A DNA stretch of 64,000 nucleotides from Methanoregula sp. UBA64 (GCF_002502735.1 NZ_DAQC01000008.1:162599-226598), one strand, 5' to 3'; shown: positions 34,768 to 44,474, numbered from the stretch's first letter. Program-made: numbers and translations. Notes: generated by a model not told the origin, from the sequence alone.

Positions 34768-35433
34768 TCAGACCCAGCCCATTGCCTTCCAGTGATCGAA
34801 CTCGTGGGCCCAGATATCCTTGTTCGCGAGAACCAGCTGCTTCATGTGCGCTTTCCTCTCGGCATAATATGCCTGCTGGGCAGGATCCTTGTAGCCGGTC
34901 CGGATCGCTTCGGCCAGCTTTCGCCCCAGCTCTTTTGCCTGCTTCTCCGCAGGAACGATCGCGTCGGGGTTTCCCATGAAGTTTACCCCGACCGTTCCAA
35001 CCGTGGTTGCCCCGAGCATCCGCAGAGCACCGTTCATGTACTCCGCGGTCTCCTCGGCCATTGCCCCGCCGGCGGTCGAGACTGCACAGCCGTACTTGCC
35101 GGTAAAGTGCAGGCAGTGGACGCTGTCTGCCATCCGGTCCAGCATGGCTTTTAACTGGGCCGTGACCGAGTTGATGTACACCGGCGAACCGAGCACGACG
35201 CCGTCGCAGTCGAGCAGTTTCTCGTACAGGGCCGGCATATCGTCGTCATTGACGCACTCGCCCTTTGCATAGCAGGTCGAGCACGCTGTACAGTACTTTA
35301 TCTTTAAGGCACAGACGTCGACAAAGGTCACGTCCGCACCGGCCGCCCGGGCCCCGTCGAGTACGCCCACGACAAGCCTCCGGGTCTGGCTCTTTTCTCC
35401 TTTCGGACTCCCGTTGATCCCGATGATCTTCAT
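34768..35433 (-). CDS. Iron-sulfur flavoprotein (flavodoxin-fold NADPH-dependent FMN reductase family)
   Basis: 221 residues. The FMN phosphate-binding loop is GINGSPKGEKSQTRR; the compact cysteine motif CTACSTCYAKGEC (C-x2-C-x2-C-x5-C) is that of methanogen iron-sulfur flavoproteins (Isf), which bind a [4Fe-4S] cluster and FMN and act in electron transfer or oxygen/peroxide reduction. VVLGSPVYINSVTAQLKAMLDR and STAGGAMAEETAEYM are further family signatures. Confidence 0.9.
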   Translation of the reverse strand: MKIIGINGSPKGEKSQTRRLVVGVLDGARAAGADVTFVDVCALKIKYCTACSTCYAKGECVNDDDMPALYEKLLDCDGVVLGSPVYINSVTAQLKAMLDRMADSVHCLHFTGKYGCAVSTAGGAMAEETAEYMNGALRMLGATTVGTVGVNFMGNPDAIVPAEKQAKELGRKLAEAIRTGYKDPAQQAYYAERKAHMKQLVLANKDIWAHEFDHWKAMGWV

Positions 35434-35521
35434 ATTGTCTCACCAGTGAAGAGATAGGCACGGATCTTCATAAACATGTGCAAAACCAGTGCACAGGAGA
35501 GCAACCGCTAAACCCTAAGGA

Positions 35522-35911
35522 ATGCGATCTCTGATCATGCTCATCCGTAACAGCGGTACCTGCCCCCATGCCCGGGTCATGGACCGGTCGGTCCTCTCCG
35601 AACTCCTCCACCCGGACAAAACACCGGGTGCCAGAGACCTTGCATGCAGCATCGCCCATGCCATTGTCCCTCCGGGAGAGACCACGCTCCCGCATGTTCT
35701 TAAAAACAGCACCGAGATCTATTACATCCTCGAAGGGACCGGGGCCATGACCATAGGTGAAGAGACCTCCCCGGTCCGGCCCGGTGACTGCATCCTGATC
35801 CCGCCGGGCTCGGTCCAGCAGATCAAAAACACCGGAGCCGGCGATCTCGTCTTTCTCTGTGTTGTCTCCCCGAAATGGCAGGCTTCTGATGAATCCCTGG
35901 TTCCCCGTTGA
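35522..35911 (+). CDS. Cupin-domain protein
   Basis: 129 residues from ATG 35522, or 124 from ATG 35537; AAGGA touches the first ATG, so the start is uncertain. A single conserved beta-barrel with the metal-site motif HAIVPPGETTLPHVLKNSTEIYYILEGTGAMTIG and the second motif PGDCILIPPGSVQQIKNTG. Such small cupins act as mannose-6-phosphate-isomerase-like or sensing proteins; the role is unknown. Confidence 0.85.
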   Translation: MRSLIMLIRNSGTCPHARVMDRSVLSELLHPDKTPGARDLACSIAHAIVPPGETTLPHVLKNSTEIYYILEGTGAMTIGEETSPVRPGDCILIPPGSVQQIKNTGAGDLVFLCVVSPKWQASDESLVPR

Positions 35912-35963
35912 GACAGAAGGAAGAATAAAAGCGTGAAGGTAATACGTAATTCCGGTGTATCTT

Positions 35964-36632
35964 ATGACCATGGAAGCGCAGGAATCTCCCGCGGAAAACA
36001 ATATTATCTCGAAAAACCGGCTGGAGGCTCTCGTCGACGGCGTCTTTGCCTTTGCCATGACGCTGCTCGTGGTCGGCCTCTCCGTTCCCGACATCCCCAA
36101 GGCCGATGCCGCAGTCGAACTGCCAAAACACATCGCCACCATGTTCCCGGAGCTCCTCAGTTTTGTCATCGCGTTTTTAGTCCTCGCCAGCTTCTGGATC
36201 GTCCACCACGAGCACTTCCATTACCTCCGCTCGGTGAACGGCTGGGTGCTCTGGCTCAATATCTTCATTCTGATCTTTGTCGTACTGGTGCCGTTCTCCA
36301 CCAACCTCTCCGGGGACTACCCGCACGTCCCGATCGCGCCGTTCATCTTCCACCTCAACATGCTCGCCCTCGGCACCCTCTTTTTACTCCAGTGGCAGTA
36401 CATCATCCGCCGGCCGGCACTCCTTGTGGCGCCGGTCCACCCGGGCAGGGTGCAGGACGCGGTCATGGAACGGTTCAGCGTCATCCTGGCCGCAGTCTCC
36501 GGAATGATCTTACTCTATCTCGGCGTGAACTTCTCCACGATGTACATGTACGGGGTCTTTCCCTGCGCCATCAGGATACTGATATGGTACCTGCACAGGA
36601 AGCAGGCACCCCGCAGCGGGGCTGCTGCCTAA
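35964..36632 (+). CDS. TMEM175-family (DUF1211) potassium-channel-like protein
   Basis: 222 residues from ATG 35964. The family signature in the first helix is visible as NRLEALVDGVFAFAMTLLVV (the archaeal/bacterial version of R-x-x-x-F-S-D...A-I-x-x-T), followed by FWIVHHEHFHYL and four or five further hydrophobic spans. Prokaryotic TMEM175 homologues are tetrameric potassium-selective channels of six helices. Confidence 0.85.
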   Translation: MTMEAQESPAENNIISKNRLEALVDGVFAFAMTLLVVGLSVPDIPKADAAVELPKHIATMFPELLSFVIAFLVLASFWIVHHEHFHYLRSVNGWVLWLNIFILIFVVLVPFSTNLSGDYPHVPIAPFIFHLNMLALGTLFLLQWQYIIRRPALLVAPVHPGRVQDAVMERFSVILAAVSGMILLYLGVNFSTMYMYGVFPCAIRILIWYLHRKQAPRSGAAA

Positions 36633-36703
36633 AGGCTCTTGTGAAAAATACAGAAGAATACCGTTTACCACGCAGGGAAAAAAAGAAAAAACCCGGTCTT
36701 TTT

Positions 36704-37297
36704 TTAGAACCAGAAGTCCCTTACAAAGACCTTCGATTTTGATACCCGGTCGGTAAACTGGCTGAGCGCCAGCGGGACGATCAGGAGAATGATCACAACG
36801 TTCCCGATAAACCAGGGAACAAACACCGAGCCGAACGCAGACCATGCGATAACGCCGCCAAGGGCAAGGGATGCAGCGCCCCATGCCGCAGAGACAAGAT
36901 TATTGATAATTGTCCCGAAGAGCACGAGGTGGAAGAGGTCACGGCCGGATTCCATCCCGACATTGACCTTGAAGATGCGGAAGGTAAGAAGGGGGATGAG
37001 CACCATCCAGAGGTTTGCAAGCGAGAAATAGAGCGCCACCGATGCCGGCATACCGGAGAGGAGCCCTCCGCCGATGAGGCCGCCTACATAGGCGGAGATC
37101 GCCCCGTACATGCCAAACCAGAGGGTGAAGAGGAGCATGAACGCGGCCGCGATATAGATTATGGCGACACCCGTCGGAATCGTGGGACTGATCACCCGGG
37201 CGAGCAGGATGGACCCCCACGCAAGGAGCGTGTTGACGATGATGAGCCCGAGCACGAGGATGCAATACGAATAGGTCGGACATTTCTGGGTCTTCAT
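36704..37297 (-). CDS. Multi-span membrane protein of unknown function
   Basis: 197 residues from ATG 37297; the frame stays open to 37333. Six hydrophobic spans: after a short Lys-rich N-terminus come LGLIIVNTLLAWGSILLA, AIIYIAAAFMLLFTLWFG, GLIGGGLLSGMP, LWMVLIPLLTF, SAAWGAASLALGGVIAW and FIGNVVIILLIVPLAL. The organisation is reminiscent of small substrate-binding (S) components of ECF transporters, but no motif proves it. Convergent to the TMEM175-like gene. Confidence 0.65.
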   Translation of the reverse strand: MKTQKCPTYSYCILVLGLIIVNTLLAWGSILLARVISPTIPTGVAIIYIAAAFMLLFTLWFGMYGAISAYVGGLIGGGLLSGMPASVALYFSLANLWMVLIPLLTFRIFKVNVGMESGRDLFHLVLFGTIINNLVSAAWGAASLALGGVIAWSAFGSVFVPWFIGNVVIILLIVPLALSQFTDRVSKSKVFVRDFWF

Positions 37298-37461
37298 ACG
37301 AATTACCACTATCCCTATATTATCCGCCGCCATACATAGAATTTATCCCGTATCCTGCCTTTCAGGCGGCCCTCTGCACGTGGAAAAAGGGCCCCGGCAG
37401 GGAAAAAACCGAATGGCCGGCGCAGGGATTGTTCCCTGCACGGCACCGGGATGCGGCTGGT

Positions 37462-37938
37462 ATGCACATGATCGTTACAGGCATCGATCCGGGTCTTGCC
37501 CGGTGCGGGTACGGCGTGATCCGGGTGGAACGCGGAGTCATCGCTCCTGTCTGCTACGGTTGCGTTGAAACGCCTGCCGGGAAAAGACCGGGGGAACGCC
37601 TGGTACAGATCCATGAAGAGATCACGTCCCTGTTTGCCCGGTTCCCGCCCGATGCCATTGCAATGGAGAAGCTCTTTTTCTCGAAAAACACGACCTCCGC
37701 GATGGGCGTGAGCGAGGTCCGGGGCGTGATCCTCCTTGCAGCAGAACAGCACCGGATCCCGGTCACGGAATACACGCCCAACCAGGTCAAGCAGGCAGTC
37801 ACCGGGTCGGGCCGGGCCGACAAGGTCCAGATGCAGGCGATGATCACCCGGCTCCTGAAACTCGACGAGATCCCGCAGCCAGACGATGCCGCGGACGGGC
37901 TTTCGATTGCCTTATGTCATATCCACGTTATGAGATAG
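37462..37938 (+). CDS. ruvC: Holliday junction endonuclease RuvC
   Basis: 158 residues from ATG 37462 (37468 is an equally likely start). Dimeric resolvase that cuts four-way junctions. The four catalytic acids are seen: Asp in VTGIDPGLARCGYG, Glu in AIAMEKLFF, and the Asp pair in PQPDDAADGLSIALCH. First of three adjacent genes ruvC-ruvA-ruvB, 7 bp from ruvA. RuvC is a bacterial protein; archaea normally use Hjc/Hje, so the set is notable here. Confidence 0.95.
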   Translation: MHMIVTGIDPGLARCGYGVIRVERGVIAPVCYGCVETPAGKRPGERLVQIHEEITSLFARFPPDAIAMEKLFFSKNTTSAMGVSEVRGVILLAAEQHRIPVTEYTPNQVKQAVTGSGRADKVQMQAMITRLLKLDEIPQPDDAADGLSIALCHIHVMR

Positions 37939-37945
37939 TGTACCA

Positions 37946-38551
37946 ATGATCGCGTATCTGGACGGAAAGCCGGTCGCATCCGGCGAACGGTGGGTGGTGC
38001 TCGATGTCAACGGGATCGGTTACCGGGTCTTCGTGCCACAACAGGAGATTCGGGAGATCGCCCGGACAAAAGAGAAAGTAAAACTCCACACGTACATGGC
38101 CGTCCGCGAAGACGCGATTACACTCTACGGATTCCTGCGCCCAAGCGAACTCGAACTTTTTACCGTGCTCATCAGCGTCTCGGGGATCGGCCCGCAGATA
38201 GCGCTCAACATCCTCTCACAGGTAACACTCGAAGACTTTGTCCTTTCCATCCTTGACGAGGACGAGAAGAAGCTGACCCGGATCCCCGGCATCGGCCCAA
38301 AGAGCGCAAAACGCCTGATCCTCGAACTCCGGGACAAGATGAAAAAAGTGCAGGAGGCAATGGCGCTTTCCCGCGAAGGAACAGGCGATCTGCCGGCCCG
38401 GGACGCGGTAAGCGCTCTTGTCTCCCTCGGGTTTGCCGAGGAGGCATCGTACCGGGCGGTCCGGGCGGCCGGGGCAAACCTTTCCGCCCCCACGGTGCAG
38501 GGGCTCATCAAGGCAGCGCTTGCAATCCTCAAAGAGGGTGAACGGGCGTGA
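37946..38551 (+). CDS. ruvA: Holliday junction branch-migration protein RuvA
   Basis: 201 residues: N-terminal OB domain (MIAYLDGKPV...DVNGIGYRVFVP), two helix-hairpin-helix motifs (LISVSGIGPQIALNILSQ and LTRIPGIGPKSAKRLILELRD), an acidic pin region (DEDEKKL) and a C-terminal RuvB-contacting domain (DAVSALVSLGFAEEASYRAVR). Binds the junction as a tetramer. The stop overlaps the ruvB GTG start. Confidence 0.97.
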   Translation: MIAYLDGKPVASGERWVVLDVNGIGYRVFVPQQEIREIARTKEKVKLHTYMAVREDAITLYGFLRPSELELFTVLISVSGIGPQIALNILSQVTLEDFVLSILDEDEKKLTRIPGIGPKSAKRLILELRDKMKKVQEAMALSREGTGDLPARDAVSALVSLGFAEEASYRAVRAAGANLSAPTVQGLIKAALAILKEGERA

Positions 38552-39555
38552 GCGAACGGATCATCTCCCCCGGGCCGGCCATTGAGGATCCCGAAGAGGT
38601 CACGCTCCGGCCGGCAACGCTCGATGCGTTTGTCGGGCAGGCGCCGGCAAAGGACGCGCTGCGGATCGCAATTGCGGCAGCACAGCAGCGGGGCGAGCCG
38701 GTGGACCACATCCTCTTTGCCGGCCCGCCGGGTCTCGGGAAGACCACGCTCGCCCATATTATTGCCCGCGAGATGGGGGCGGCAATCCGGACAACGAGCG
38801 GCCCGGTGCTTGAAAAGCCCGGCGATGCGGCGGCACTGCTCACCGCACTCCAGAAAGGCGACGTGCTCTTCATCGACGAAATCCACCGGATGAACCCGGT
38901 GGTCGAGGAGATCCTCTACCCGGCCATGGAGGACTACTGCATCGATGTGATGATCGGCGAGGGGCCGAGCGCCCGCTCGATCCGCTTAACCCTCGAACAC
39001 TTCACGCTGATCGGGGCCACGACCCGGCAGGGCCTTCTCGGCTCCCCGTTCCGGGACCGGTTCGGGATCGTGGTGCGCCTGAACCTGTACGCGGCAGAAG
39101 ACCTCGAAGAGATCGTGAAACGGAGCGCCGCGATCCTTAAGATCCCGATCACGCCCGGAGGGGCAGGGGCCATTGCCGCCCGGAGCCGGGGCACGCCCAG
39201 GATCGCAAACCGGCTCCTGCGCCGGGTGCGGGACTATGCAACGGTCAAAGGCAACGGGGAGATCACAAAAGAGATTGCAGAAGACGGCCTTGCCCTCCTG
39301 CGCATCGACGAGCTGGGCCTTGACGAGATCGACCGCAGGATCCTCACCGTCATCGCAGACGATTTCTCGGGCGGGCCGGTCGGGGCAAAGACCATTGCAA
39401 TCTCGGTGGGAGAAGAGGTCCGGACCATCGAGGAGGTGTACGAACCCTACCTCATCCAGATCGGGTTTGTGAAACGCACCCCGCAGGGCCGGGAGACCAC
39501 ACCGGCTGCGCTTGCCCACCTCCGGCTCGAAACCCGGCAGAAGACGCTGTTTTAA
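38548..39555 (+). CDS. ruvB: Holliday junction helicase RuvB (AAA+ ATPase)
   Basis: 335 residues from GTG 38548. Walker A GPPGLGKTTLAHIIA, Walker B VLFIDEIHRMNPVVEEIL, sensor 1 TLIGATTRQGLLGSPFRDRFG, arginine finger nearby, sensor 2 GTPRIANRLLRRVRDYA, and the C-terminal winged helix ending in PYLIQIGFVKRTPQGRETTPAA. Hexameric motor driving branch migration. All functional residues are in place, so the complex should be active. Confidence 0.98.
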   Translation: MSERIISPGPAIEDPEEVTLRPATLDAFVGQAPAKDALRIAIAAAQQRGEPVDHILFAGPPGLGKTTLAHIIAREMGAAIRTTSGPVLEKPGDAAALLTALQKGDVLFIDEIHRMNPVVEEILYPAMEDYCIDVMIGEGPSARSIRLTLEHFTLIGATTRQGLLGSPFRDRFGIVVRLNLYAAEDLEEIVKRSAAILKIPITPGGAGAIAARSRGTPRIANRLLRRVRDYATVKGNGEITKEIAEDGLALLRIDELGLDEIDRRILTVIADDFSGGPVGAKTIAISVGEEVRTIEEVYEPYLIQIGFVKRTPQGRETTPAALAHLRLETRQKTLF

Positions 39556-39786
39556 AAACGGGCTGCACGTTCTCTCGTTTTGGTTTAGGTGAAGGAGCGC
39601 CGGTTTTTTTTGGTACGCCGCACGCGTGCAGGGGAACCCGGCCGGGAAAGAGCGGGGTATGGAGATCTATTGAGGAATTTTACCAGGCTGAACTTACCCT
39701 ATTGAAAACTCTTAAACAGATCAGAAAAAATATGATATACTCGGAAAAAATTATTCCGGATCCGGAGTAATCAGGCCCGGTGAAGC

Positions 39787-41490
39787 GTGGAGATCCAGTT
39801 TTCTGTTATTGCAATCCTCTTTATCGTCTCCGCAGCAGCCACCGCGGTGCTTACCGTCGTATGCTGGCGCACCTGGAAATCCCCGGCAGCCCCGTACTTC
39901 ACCCTCCTCTTTGCTGCCGCCACGATCTGGAACCTGGGGGACGCCGGGGAATTCTTAAGCATCACGCCCGCGGCAAAGTTCCTCTTTGTCTGCATGGAAT
40001 ACCCCGGGATGGTCACGGTACCCGTGGCATGGTTTTTGATCGTCCTCTACTACACCGGGAACACCCGGTTCCTTTCGAAAAAAAATATCGCACTGCTCTT
40101 TGTCATCCCCGTGCTCGCGGTAGCAGCAGTCTGGACCAATCCCCTGCACCACCTCTATTACACCGGCATCGCGTCGGTACTTGAACAGGGAACCTTTGTC
40201 GGGGTCTTCCTGCACGGCCCGCTCTTCTGGATCTTCATCACCTGGGCATACGGGTTGTCGGCGGTCGGCATCGTGATCGTGGCAACGCGTTTCTGGACCT
40301 CGCATGCCATCTACCAGTACCAGATCGCCCTCGTTTTAGCCGCGAGCCTGCTTCCTTTAGCAGCAAATATTGCCTATGTTGCCCGGTGGGGACCGGTACC
40401 GTTCGTGAATCTCTCGCCCCTCCTCTTTGCGTTCTCCGGCCTGCTTGCCGCATACGGGATCTCGCGGTTCCAGCTCCTCTCCCTCATGCCGGTGGCGCAC
40501 GACCGGGTCTTCTCCACGATTGCCGACGGCATCATTGTGGTAGACGATCGTCTGGATATCTGCGACACCAACCCGGCCGCGGAAGAGATGCTCGGCGTTT
40601 CCTCGGACCGGCTGATCGGGCAGTCCGCCCGGACGGTGCTGCCCGGGGATATCGGGACGCTGCCTGCGGCCGGCCCGGAAAGCAGGCCCGTTATCCGGGA
40701 GGTCGTAATAGACCGCCCGGGCCAGCCGCAGTACTACGAGGCGTCCGTGATCCCGTTCGATCCCCAGATCCCGGGCAGGAGCTCCTATTACCTGATCGTG
40801 CTCCGCAATATCACCCGGAGAAAACTGGCCGAGTCCGCCCTTGCCGATGCCAGCAGGAAACTGGCCCTCCTAAACAACATCACCCGGCACGACATCCTCA
40901 ACCAGATCACGGCCCTGGACTGTTATGTGGAACTGGGGTCCGGGATGGCACAGAGCAGGGAAGAAAAAGAGTTCATAAAAAAAGAGCGCGAGATTATCTC
41001 GAAGATCCATGAGCAGATCGAGTTTACCCGGGAGTACCAGAACCTGGGATCCGAAGCGGCAAAATGGCAGGATCTCCCGGCGGTCATTGCACTGGCAGCG
41101 GAACATGCCGGTAACGGGAAGGTGTCTGTTAAAAATACCGTGCCGGGAATAGAGGTCTTTGCCGACCCGATGCTCGGGAAAGTGTTCTCCAACCTCGTCG
41201 GGAATGCCGTCCAGTACGGGGAGACTATCACGAGCATCTCGTTTACCGGGGACGTGTATAATGACGAGTTTGTCGTTGTCTGCGAGGACAACGGCGTCGG
41301 GATCCCGGAAAACGACAAGCCCCGGCTCTTCACAAGAGGCTTTGGAAAACATACCGGCCTTGGCCTCTTTTTGTCCCGGGAGATCCTCTCAATCACCGGT
41401 TTTACCATCGAGGAGAACGGGACGCCGGGACGCGGAGCCCGGTTCGAGATCCGGATCCCCTCCGGAGCCTGGCGGTTCCGGAAGGACTGA
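39787..41490 (+). CDS. Membrane sensor histidine kinase with 7TM, PAS and HATPase domains
   Basis: 567 residues from GTG 39787, with GGTGA four bases upstream. Residues 1-235 form seven hydrophobic spans of the histidine-kinase 7TM sensor type. A PAS domain follows (about 240-355, VFSTIADGIIVVDDRLDICDTNPAAEEMLG). The phospho-acceptor helix is LLNNITRHDILNQITAL (His about 370). The ATPase has the N box VFSNLVGNAVQYG, G1 CEDNGVGIPE, and G2 HTGLGLFLSREIL. No response regulator is adjacent, a common archaeal arrangement. Confidence 0.92.
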   Translation: MEIQFSVIAILFIVSAAATAVLTVVCWRTWKSPAAPYFTLLFAAATIWNLGDAGEFLSITPAAKFLFVCMEYPGMVTVPVAWFLIVLYYTGNTRFLSKKNIALLFVIPVLAVAAVWTNPLHHLYYTGIASVLEQGTFVGVFLHGPLFWIFITWAYGLSAVGIVIVATRFWTSHAIYQYQIALVLAASLLPLAANIAYVARWGPVPFVNLSPLLFAFSGLLAAYGISRFQLLSLMPVAHDRVFSTIADGIIVVDDRLDICDTNPAAEEMLGVSSDRLIGQSARTVLPGDIGTLPAAGPESRPVIREVVIDRPGQPQYYEASVIPFDPQIPGRSSYYLIVLRNITRRKLAESALADASRKLALLNNITRHDILNQITALDCYVELGSGMAQSREEKEFIKKEREIISKIHEQIEFTREYQNLGSEAAKWQDLPAVIALAAEHAGNGKVSVKNTVPGIEVFADPMLGKVFSNLVGNAVQYGETITSISFTGDVYNDEFVVVCEDNGVGIPENDKPRLFTRGFGKHTGLGLFLSREILSITGFTIEENGTPGRGARFEIRIPSGAWRFRKD

Positions 41491-41583
41491 GGGACACAGC
41501 AGGTATCCGGGAACAAGACCCGTTGTGTACGGGCAACAATGAAAAAAGGAGGGGGTACCCGGGGGGGTTCCCGAAGCGTGATA

Positions 41584-42093
41584 TTATGCCGTTACCGCGT
41601 TTACCGAAGCCGGCATCAGCCGGTCGAGCAGGAATCCGGGCACCTGCTGCGAGGTCTTCACGGTAAGATCGAAGTTATCCTTTGTCCCGGCCTGGCCGAG
41701 ATATGTTAAGGTGAACTGGAAATCGGCATTGTAGATCGGGATCCCGAGCGTGGTGATCTTCGCGTGCCGGGGGCTGATCACCCGGGTCTGGCCCACGACC
41801 AGCTGTTCGCGGTTGCCGTCCACATCGGTAATGACCGAACCATTGTACGCCATCACCGCGATCCGGCTGTTGCCTATCGTTACCGCTTCGCCATCCGGCA
41901 GTGCCACGGAATAGTGGGTCACGTACGGCAGGCTTTTTTCGGAGAGATCGGATGTTACCGAAACGGTCAGCGTTAAAAAGATCGCAGCAACGACCACGAT
42001 AATGACTCCTGCAAGAATGCCAATCATCAGGTTCCTGCGGGAGGGAGTACCGCCATCGCCATGTGCAGCAGGGCGGGGTGGATGATCTGTCAT
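41584..42093 (-). CDS. Single-span membrane protein with extracellular domain (169 aa)
   Basis: A short cytoplasmic tail with basic PSRRNLMIG, one transmembrane helix (ILAGVIIVVVAAIFLTLTVSV), then about 120 residues outside, rich in beta-type segments (HYSVALPDGEAVTIGNSRIAVMAYNG). No family recognised. Confidence 0.65.
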   Translation of the reverse strand: MTDHPPRPAAHGDGGTPSRRNLMIGILAGVIIVVVAAIFLTLTVSVTSDLSEKSLPYVTHYSVALPDGEAVTIGNSRIAVMAYNGSVITDVDGNREQLVVGQTRVISPRHAKITTLGIPIYNADFQFTLTYLGQAGTKDNFDLTVKTSQQVPGFLLDRLMPASVNAVTA

Positions 42094-42196
42094 ATGATCA
42101 CGTAAGCCTGCGTTTGGCCAAAAACATGTAGGGTGCCCGGGCCTAAAGGCCCCATAAACTCAATTATCCTTCCCGGCCCATTGTTATAGGATTTTA

Positions 42197-43489
42197 ATGC
42201 GCGTTCCCATACAGAGCGTCACACCCGACGCCGGCCATGCAGAGATCTGCGGATGGGTCCACGAGGAACGGGACCTCGGCGGACTCGCGTTCTTTTTGAT
42301 CCGCGACCGGACCGGGATCATCCAGGTGACCATCCCCAAAAAGAAAGTTTCCGAAGAGATTCTTCTTGCGGCAAAGAAAGTATCCAGGGAGTCCGTGGTC
42401 CGGATCGCCGGCACGGTAAAGGCCGTTGAAAAGGCACCGGGCGGCCGCGAGATCGTCCCGGACACCTTCGAGATCATCAACCTCGCAGAGACTCCGCTCC
42501 CGCTCGATGTCTCGGAAAAAGTCGGGGTCGAACTCGACACCCGGCTCGATGCCCGGTTCCTCGATGTGCGCCGGCCCCGGGTCGCCGCGGTCTTCCAGAT
42601 AAGGAGCGCTGCGCTCTTTGCGGTCAACGAGTTCCTCCACAAGGAAGGGTTCATCAGCATCACGACCCCGAAGATCGTGGCCGCCGCAACCGAAGGCGGG
42701 ACCGAGCTCTTCCCGATCGCCTACTTCGACAAGGAAGCGTTCCTCAACCAGAGCCCGCAGCTCTACAAGCAGATGATGATGGCGGGCGGCTTTGAGAAGG
42801 TGTATGAGATCGGGCCGATCTTCCGGGCCGAAGAGCACAATACCACGAAGCACTTAAACGAGGCAACGAGCATCGATATCGAGGTCTCGTACGCGGACCA
42901 CAAGGACGTAATGAAGACGCTCGAAGACCTGATCGTCACTACCTACGAGTACGTGAACAAGACCTGCAGCACCCAGATCGCAAACCTCGAGATCGACAAC
43001 TTCTGTGTGCCAAAGGCACCCTTCACCCGGCTGCCGTACTGCGAGGCAATCGAGATCGCGCAGAAGACCTGCAGCGAGCCGATCAAGTACGGCGACGATA
43101 TCTCCGCCGCAGCCGAACACGCGATCGGCGACGAGATGGGCGCCCACTACTTCATCACCGACTGGCCCACCGAGATCCGGCCCTACTATGCGATGCCCTA
43201 CGAGGACGACCCGTCCATCTGCAAGGCCTTCGACCTCATGCACCCGAGAATGGAACTCTCGAGCGGTGCACAGCGCATCCACCAGTACGACCTCCTCGTC
43301 CAGCAGATCAAGAAGAAGGGCCTCTCGCCCGACAGCTTCGAGTTCTACCTGCGCCCGTTCCGGTACGGGATGCCGCCGCACGCCGGTTGGGGCCTTGGCG
43401 CAGAAAGGCTTATCATGACAATGCTCGGACTCTCTAACGTCCGCGAAGCAGTCCTCTTCCCCAGAGACATGCACCGCCTCGTCCCATGA
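42197..43489 (+). CDS. aspS: Aspartyl-tRNA synthetase (archaeal type)
   Basis: 430 residues. OB-fold anticodon domain (ICGWVHEERDLGGLAFFLIRDRTGIIQVT) followed by the class II catalytic domain: motif 2 region VYEIGPIFRAEEHNTTKHLNEATSIDIE and motif 3 GWGLGAERLIMTMLGL. The short archaeal form lacks the bacterial insertion domain. Whether it also charges tRNA-Asn depends on the presence of GatCAB, not seen here. Its stop overlaps the start of the methionine synthase gene. Confidence 0.97.
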   Translation: MRVPIQSVTPDAGHAEICGWVHEERDLGGLAFFLIRDRTGIIQVTIPKKKVSEEILLAAKKVSRESVVRIAGTVKAVEKAPGGREIVPDTFEIINLAETPLPLDVSEKVGVELDTRLDARFLDVRRPRVAAVFQIRSAALFAVNEFLHKEGFISITTPKIVAAATEGGTELFPIAYFDKEAFLNQSPQLYKQMMMAGGFEKVYEIGPIFRAEEHNTTKHLNEATSIDIEVSYADHKDVMKTLEDLIVTTYEYVNKTCSTQIANLEIDNFCVPKAPFTRLPYCEAIEIAQKTCSEPIKYGDDISAAAEHAIGDEMGAHYFITDWPTEIRPYYAMPYEDDPSICKAFDLMHPRMELSSGAQRIHQYDLLVQQIKKKGLSPDSFEFYLRPFRYGMPPHAGWGLGAERLIMTMLGLSNVREAVLFPRDMHRLVP

Positions 43490-44388
43490 AAGCGTATTTC
43501 ATCAACAAGGTATTGGCGACAACCGTGGTCGGGAGCTACCCCGTAGTGAAAGGCTCCGGCCTCAAGACCCTTTTTGATCCGTTCAAATCCGCGGTCGAGA
43601 CCGCGGTCGCCGACCAGGTCAATGCCGGGATCGATATCATCTCGGACGGCCAGGTCCGGGGCGACATGATCCAGGCTTTTTCCGGCAAACTCCCGGGCAT
43701 CAAGGGCCAGGACGTTGTCGGGAAGATCCAGCCGGCTTCAGGTGCAATCACCGCAGGCGACACCAAGTACGCGAAATCAAAATCGCTCTACGTCAAGGGG
43801 ATCATCACCGGCCCCTCGACACTTGCCCACGGGCTCCATATCAGCACGCCGATGTACCGGAACAAGGAGGAACTGGCGCTCGATCTTGCCGCGGCCCTTG
43901 CCGTCGAGGCAAAATACCTTGAGGCTGCCGGGGTCACGCTCCTCCAGATCGACGAACCGATCTTCTCGACCGGTGTCGCCGATCTCGCTGTCGGGAAACA
44001 GGCCATCGATCTCATTACGGGAGGGGTAAAAGTCCCGACCTGTATGCATGTCTGCGGGAACATCGGAAATGTCCTCGACGACATCCTCAAAGTCAACGTG
44101 AACGTGCTGGACTTCGAGTTCTCGAAGAACCCGGAGAACCTCTCCCTCTTTGGGAGCAAGGATCTCTCGGGCCGGATGATCGGGTACGGCTGCGTTGATT
44201 CGACCGCAGAAGCAGTGGAGACCGTGGCAGAGATCAGAAAGCGGATAGAAAAGGGCGTCGAGGTCTTCGGCGCAAAGGCAATGCTTGTTGATCCCGACTG
44301 CGGCCTGCGGATGCGCTCACGGGAATCCGCGTTCTGGAAACTCAAGAATATGGCAGAAGCCGCAAAGGAAGTGCGGTTCGCGCTGTAA
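43486..44388 (+). CDS. metE: Core-MetE methionine synthase (corrinoid-dependent type)
   Basis: 300 residues, only the catalytic half of MetE. Forms methionine from homocysteine; in methanogens of this class the methyl donor is a methylcorrinoid rather than methyl-folate. Zinc ligands are visible: His and Cys in PTCMHVCGNIGNV, a Glu in the FEFSKNPENL segment, and Cys in LVDPDCGLRMRS. VVGSYPVVKG and LLQIDEPIFSTG are family marks. Start overlaps the aspS stop (ATGA). Confidence 0.9.
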   Translation: MKAYFINKVLATTVVGSYPVVKGSGLKTLFDPFKSAVETAVADQVNAGIDIISDGQVRGDMIQAFSGKLPGIKGQDVVGKIQPASGAITAGDTKYAKSKSLYVKGIITGPSTLAHGLHISTPMYRNKEELALDLAAALAVEAKYLEAAGVTLLQIDEPIFSTGVADLAVGKQAIDLITGGVKVPTCMHVCGNIGNVLDDILKVNVNVLDFEFSKNPENLSLFGSKDLSGRMIGYGCVDSTAEAVETVAEIRKRIEKGVEVFGAKAMLVDPDCGLRMRSRESAFWKLKNMAEAAKEVRFAL

Positions 44389-44401
44389 AACGCCGGGCCA
44401 C

Positions 44402-44409
44402 TTTTTTTT
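44402..44409 (+). terminator. T8 terminator after the methionine synthase gene
   Basis: Eight consecutive T just after the stop codon. Confidence 0.5.
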
Positions 44410-44474
44410 AGGATTTTGTGACCACCCCCACTCAAACAGAGATCGGGTCGGGGCGAGGGTTTTTCAAATTTCTC

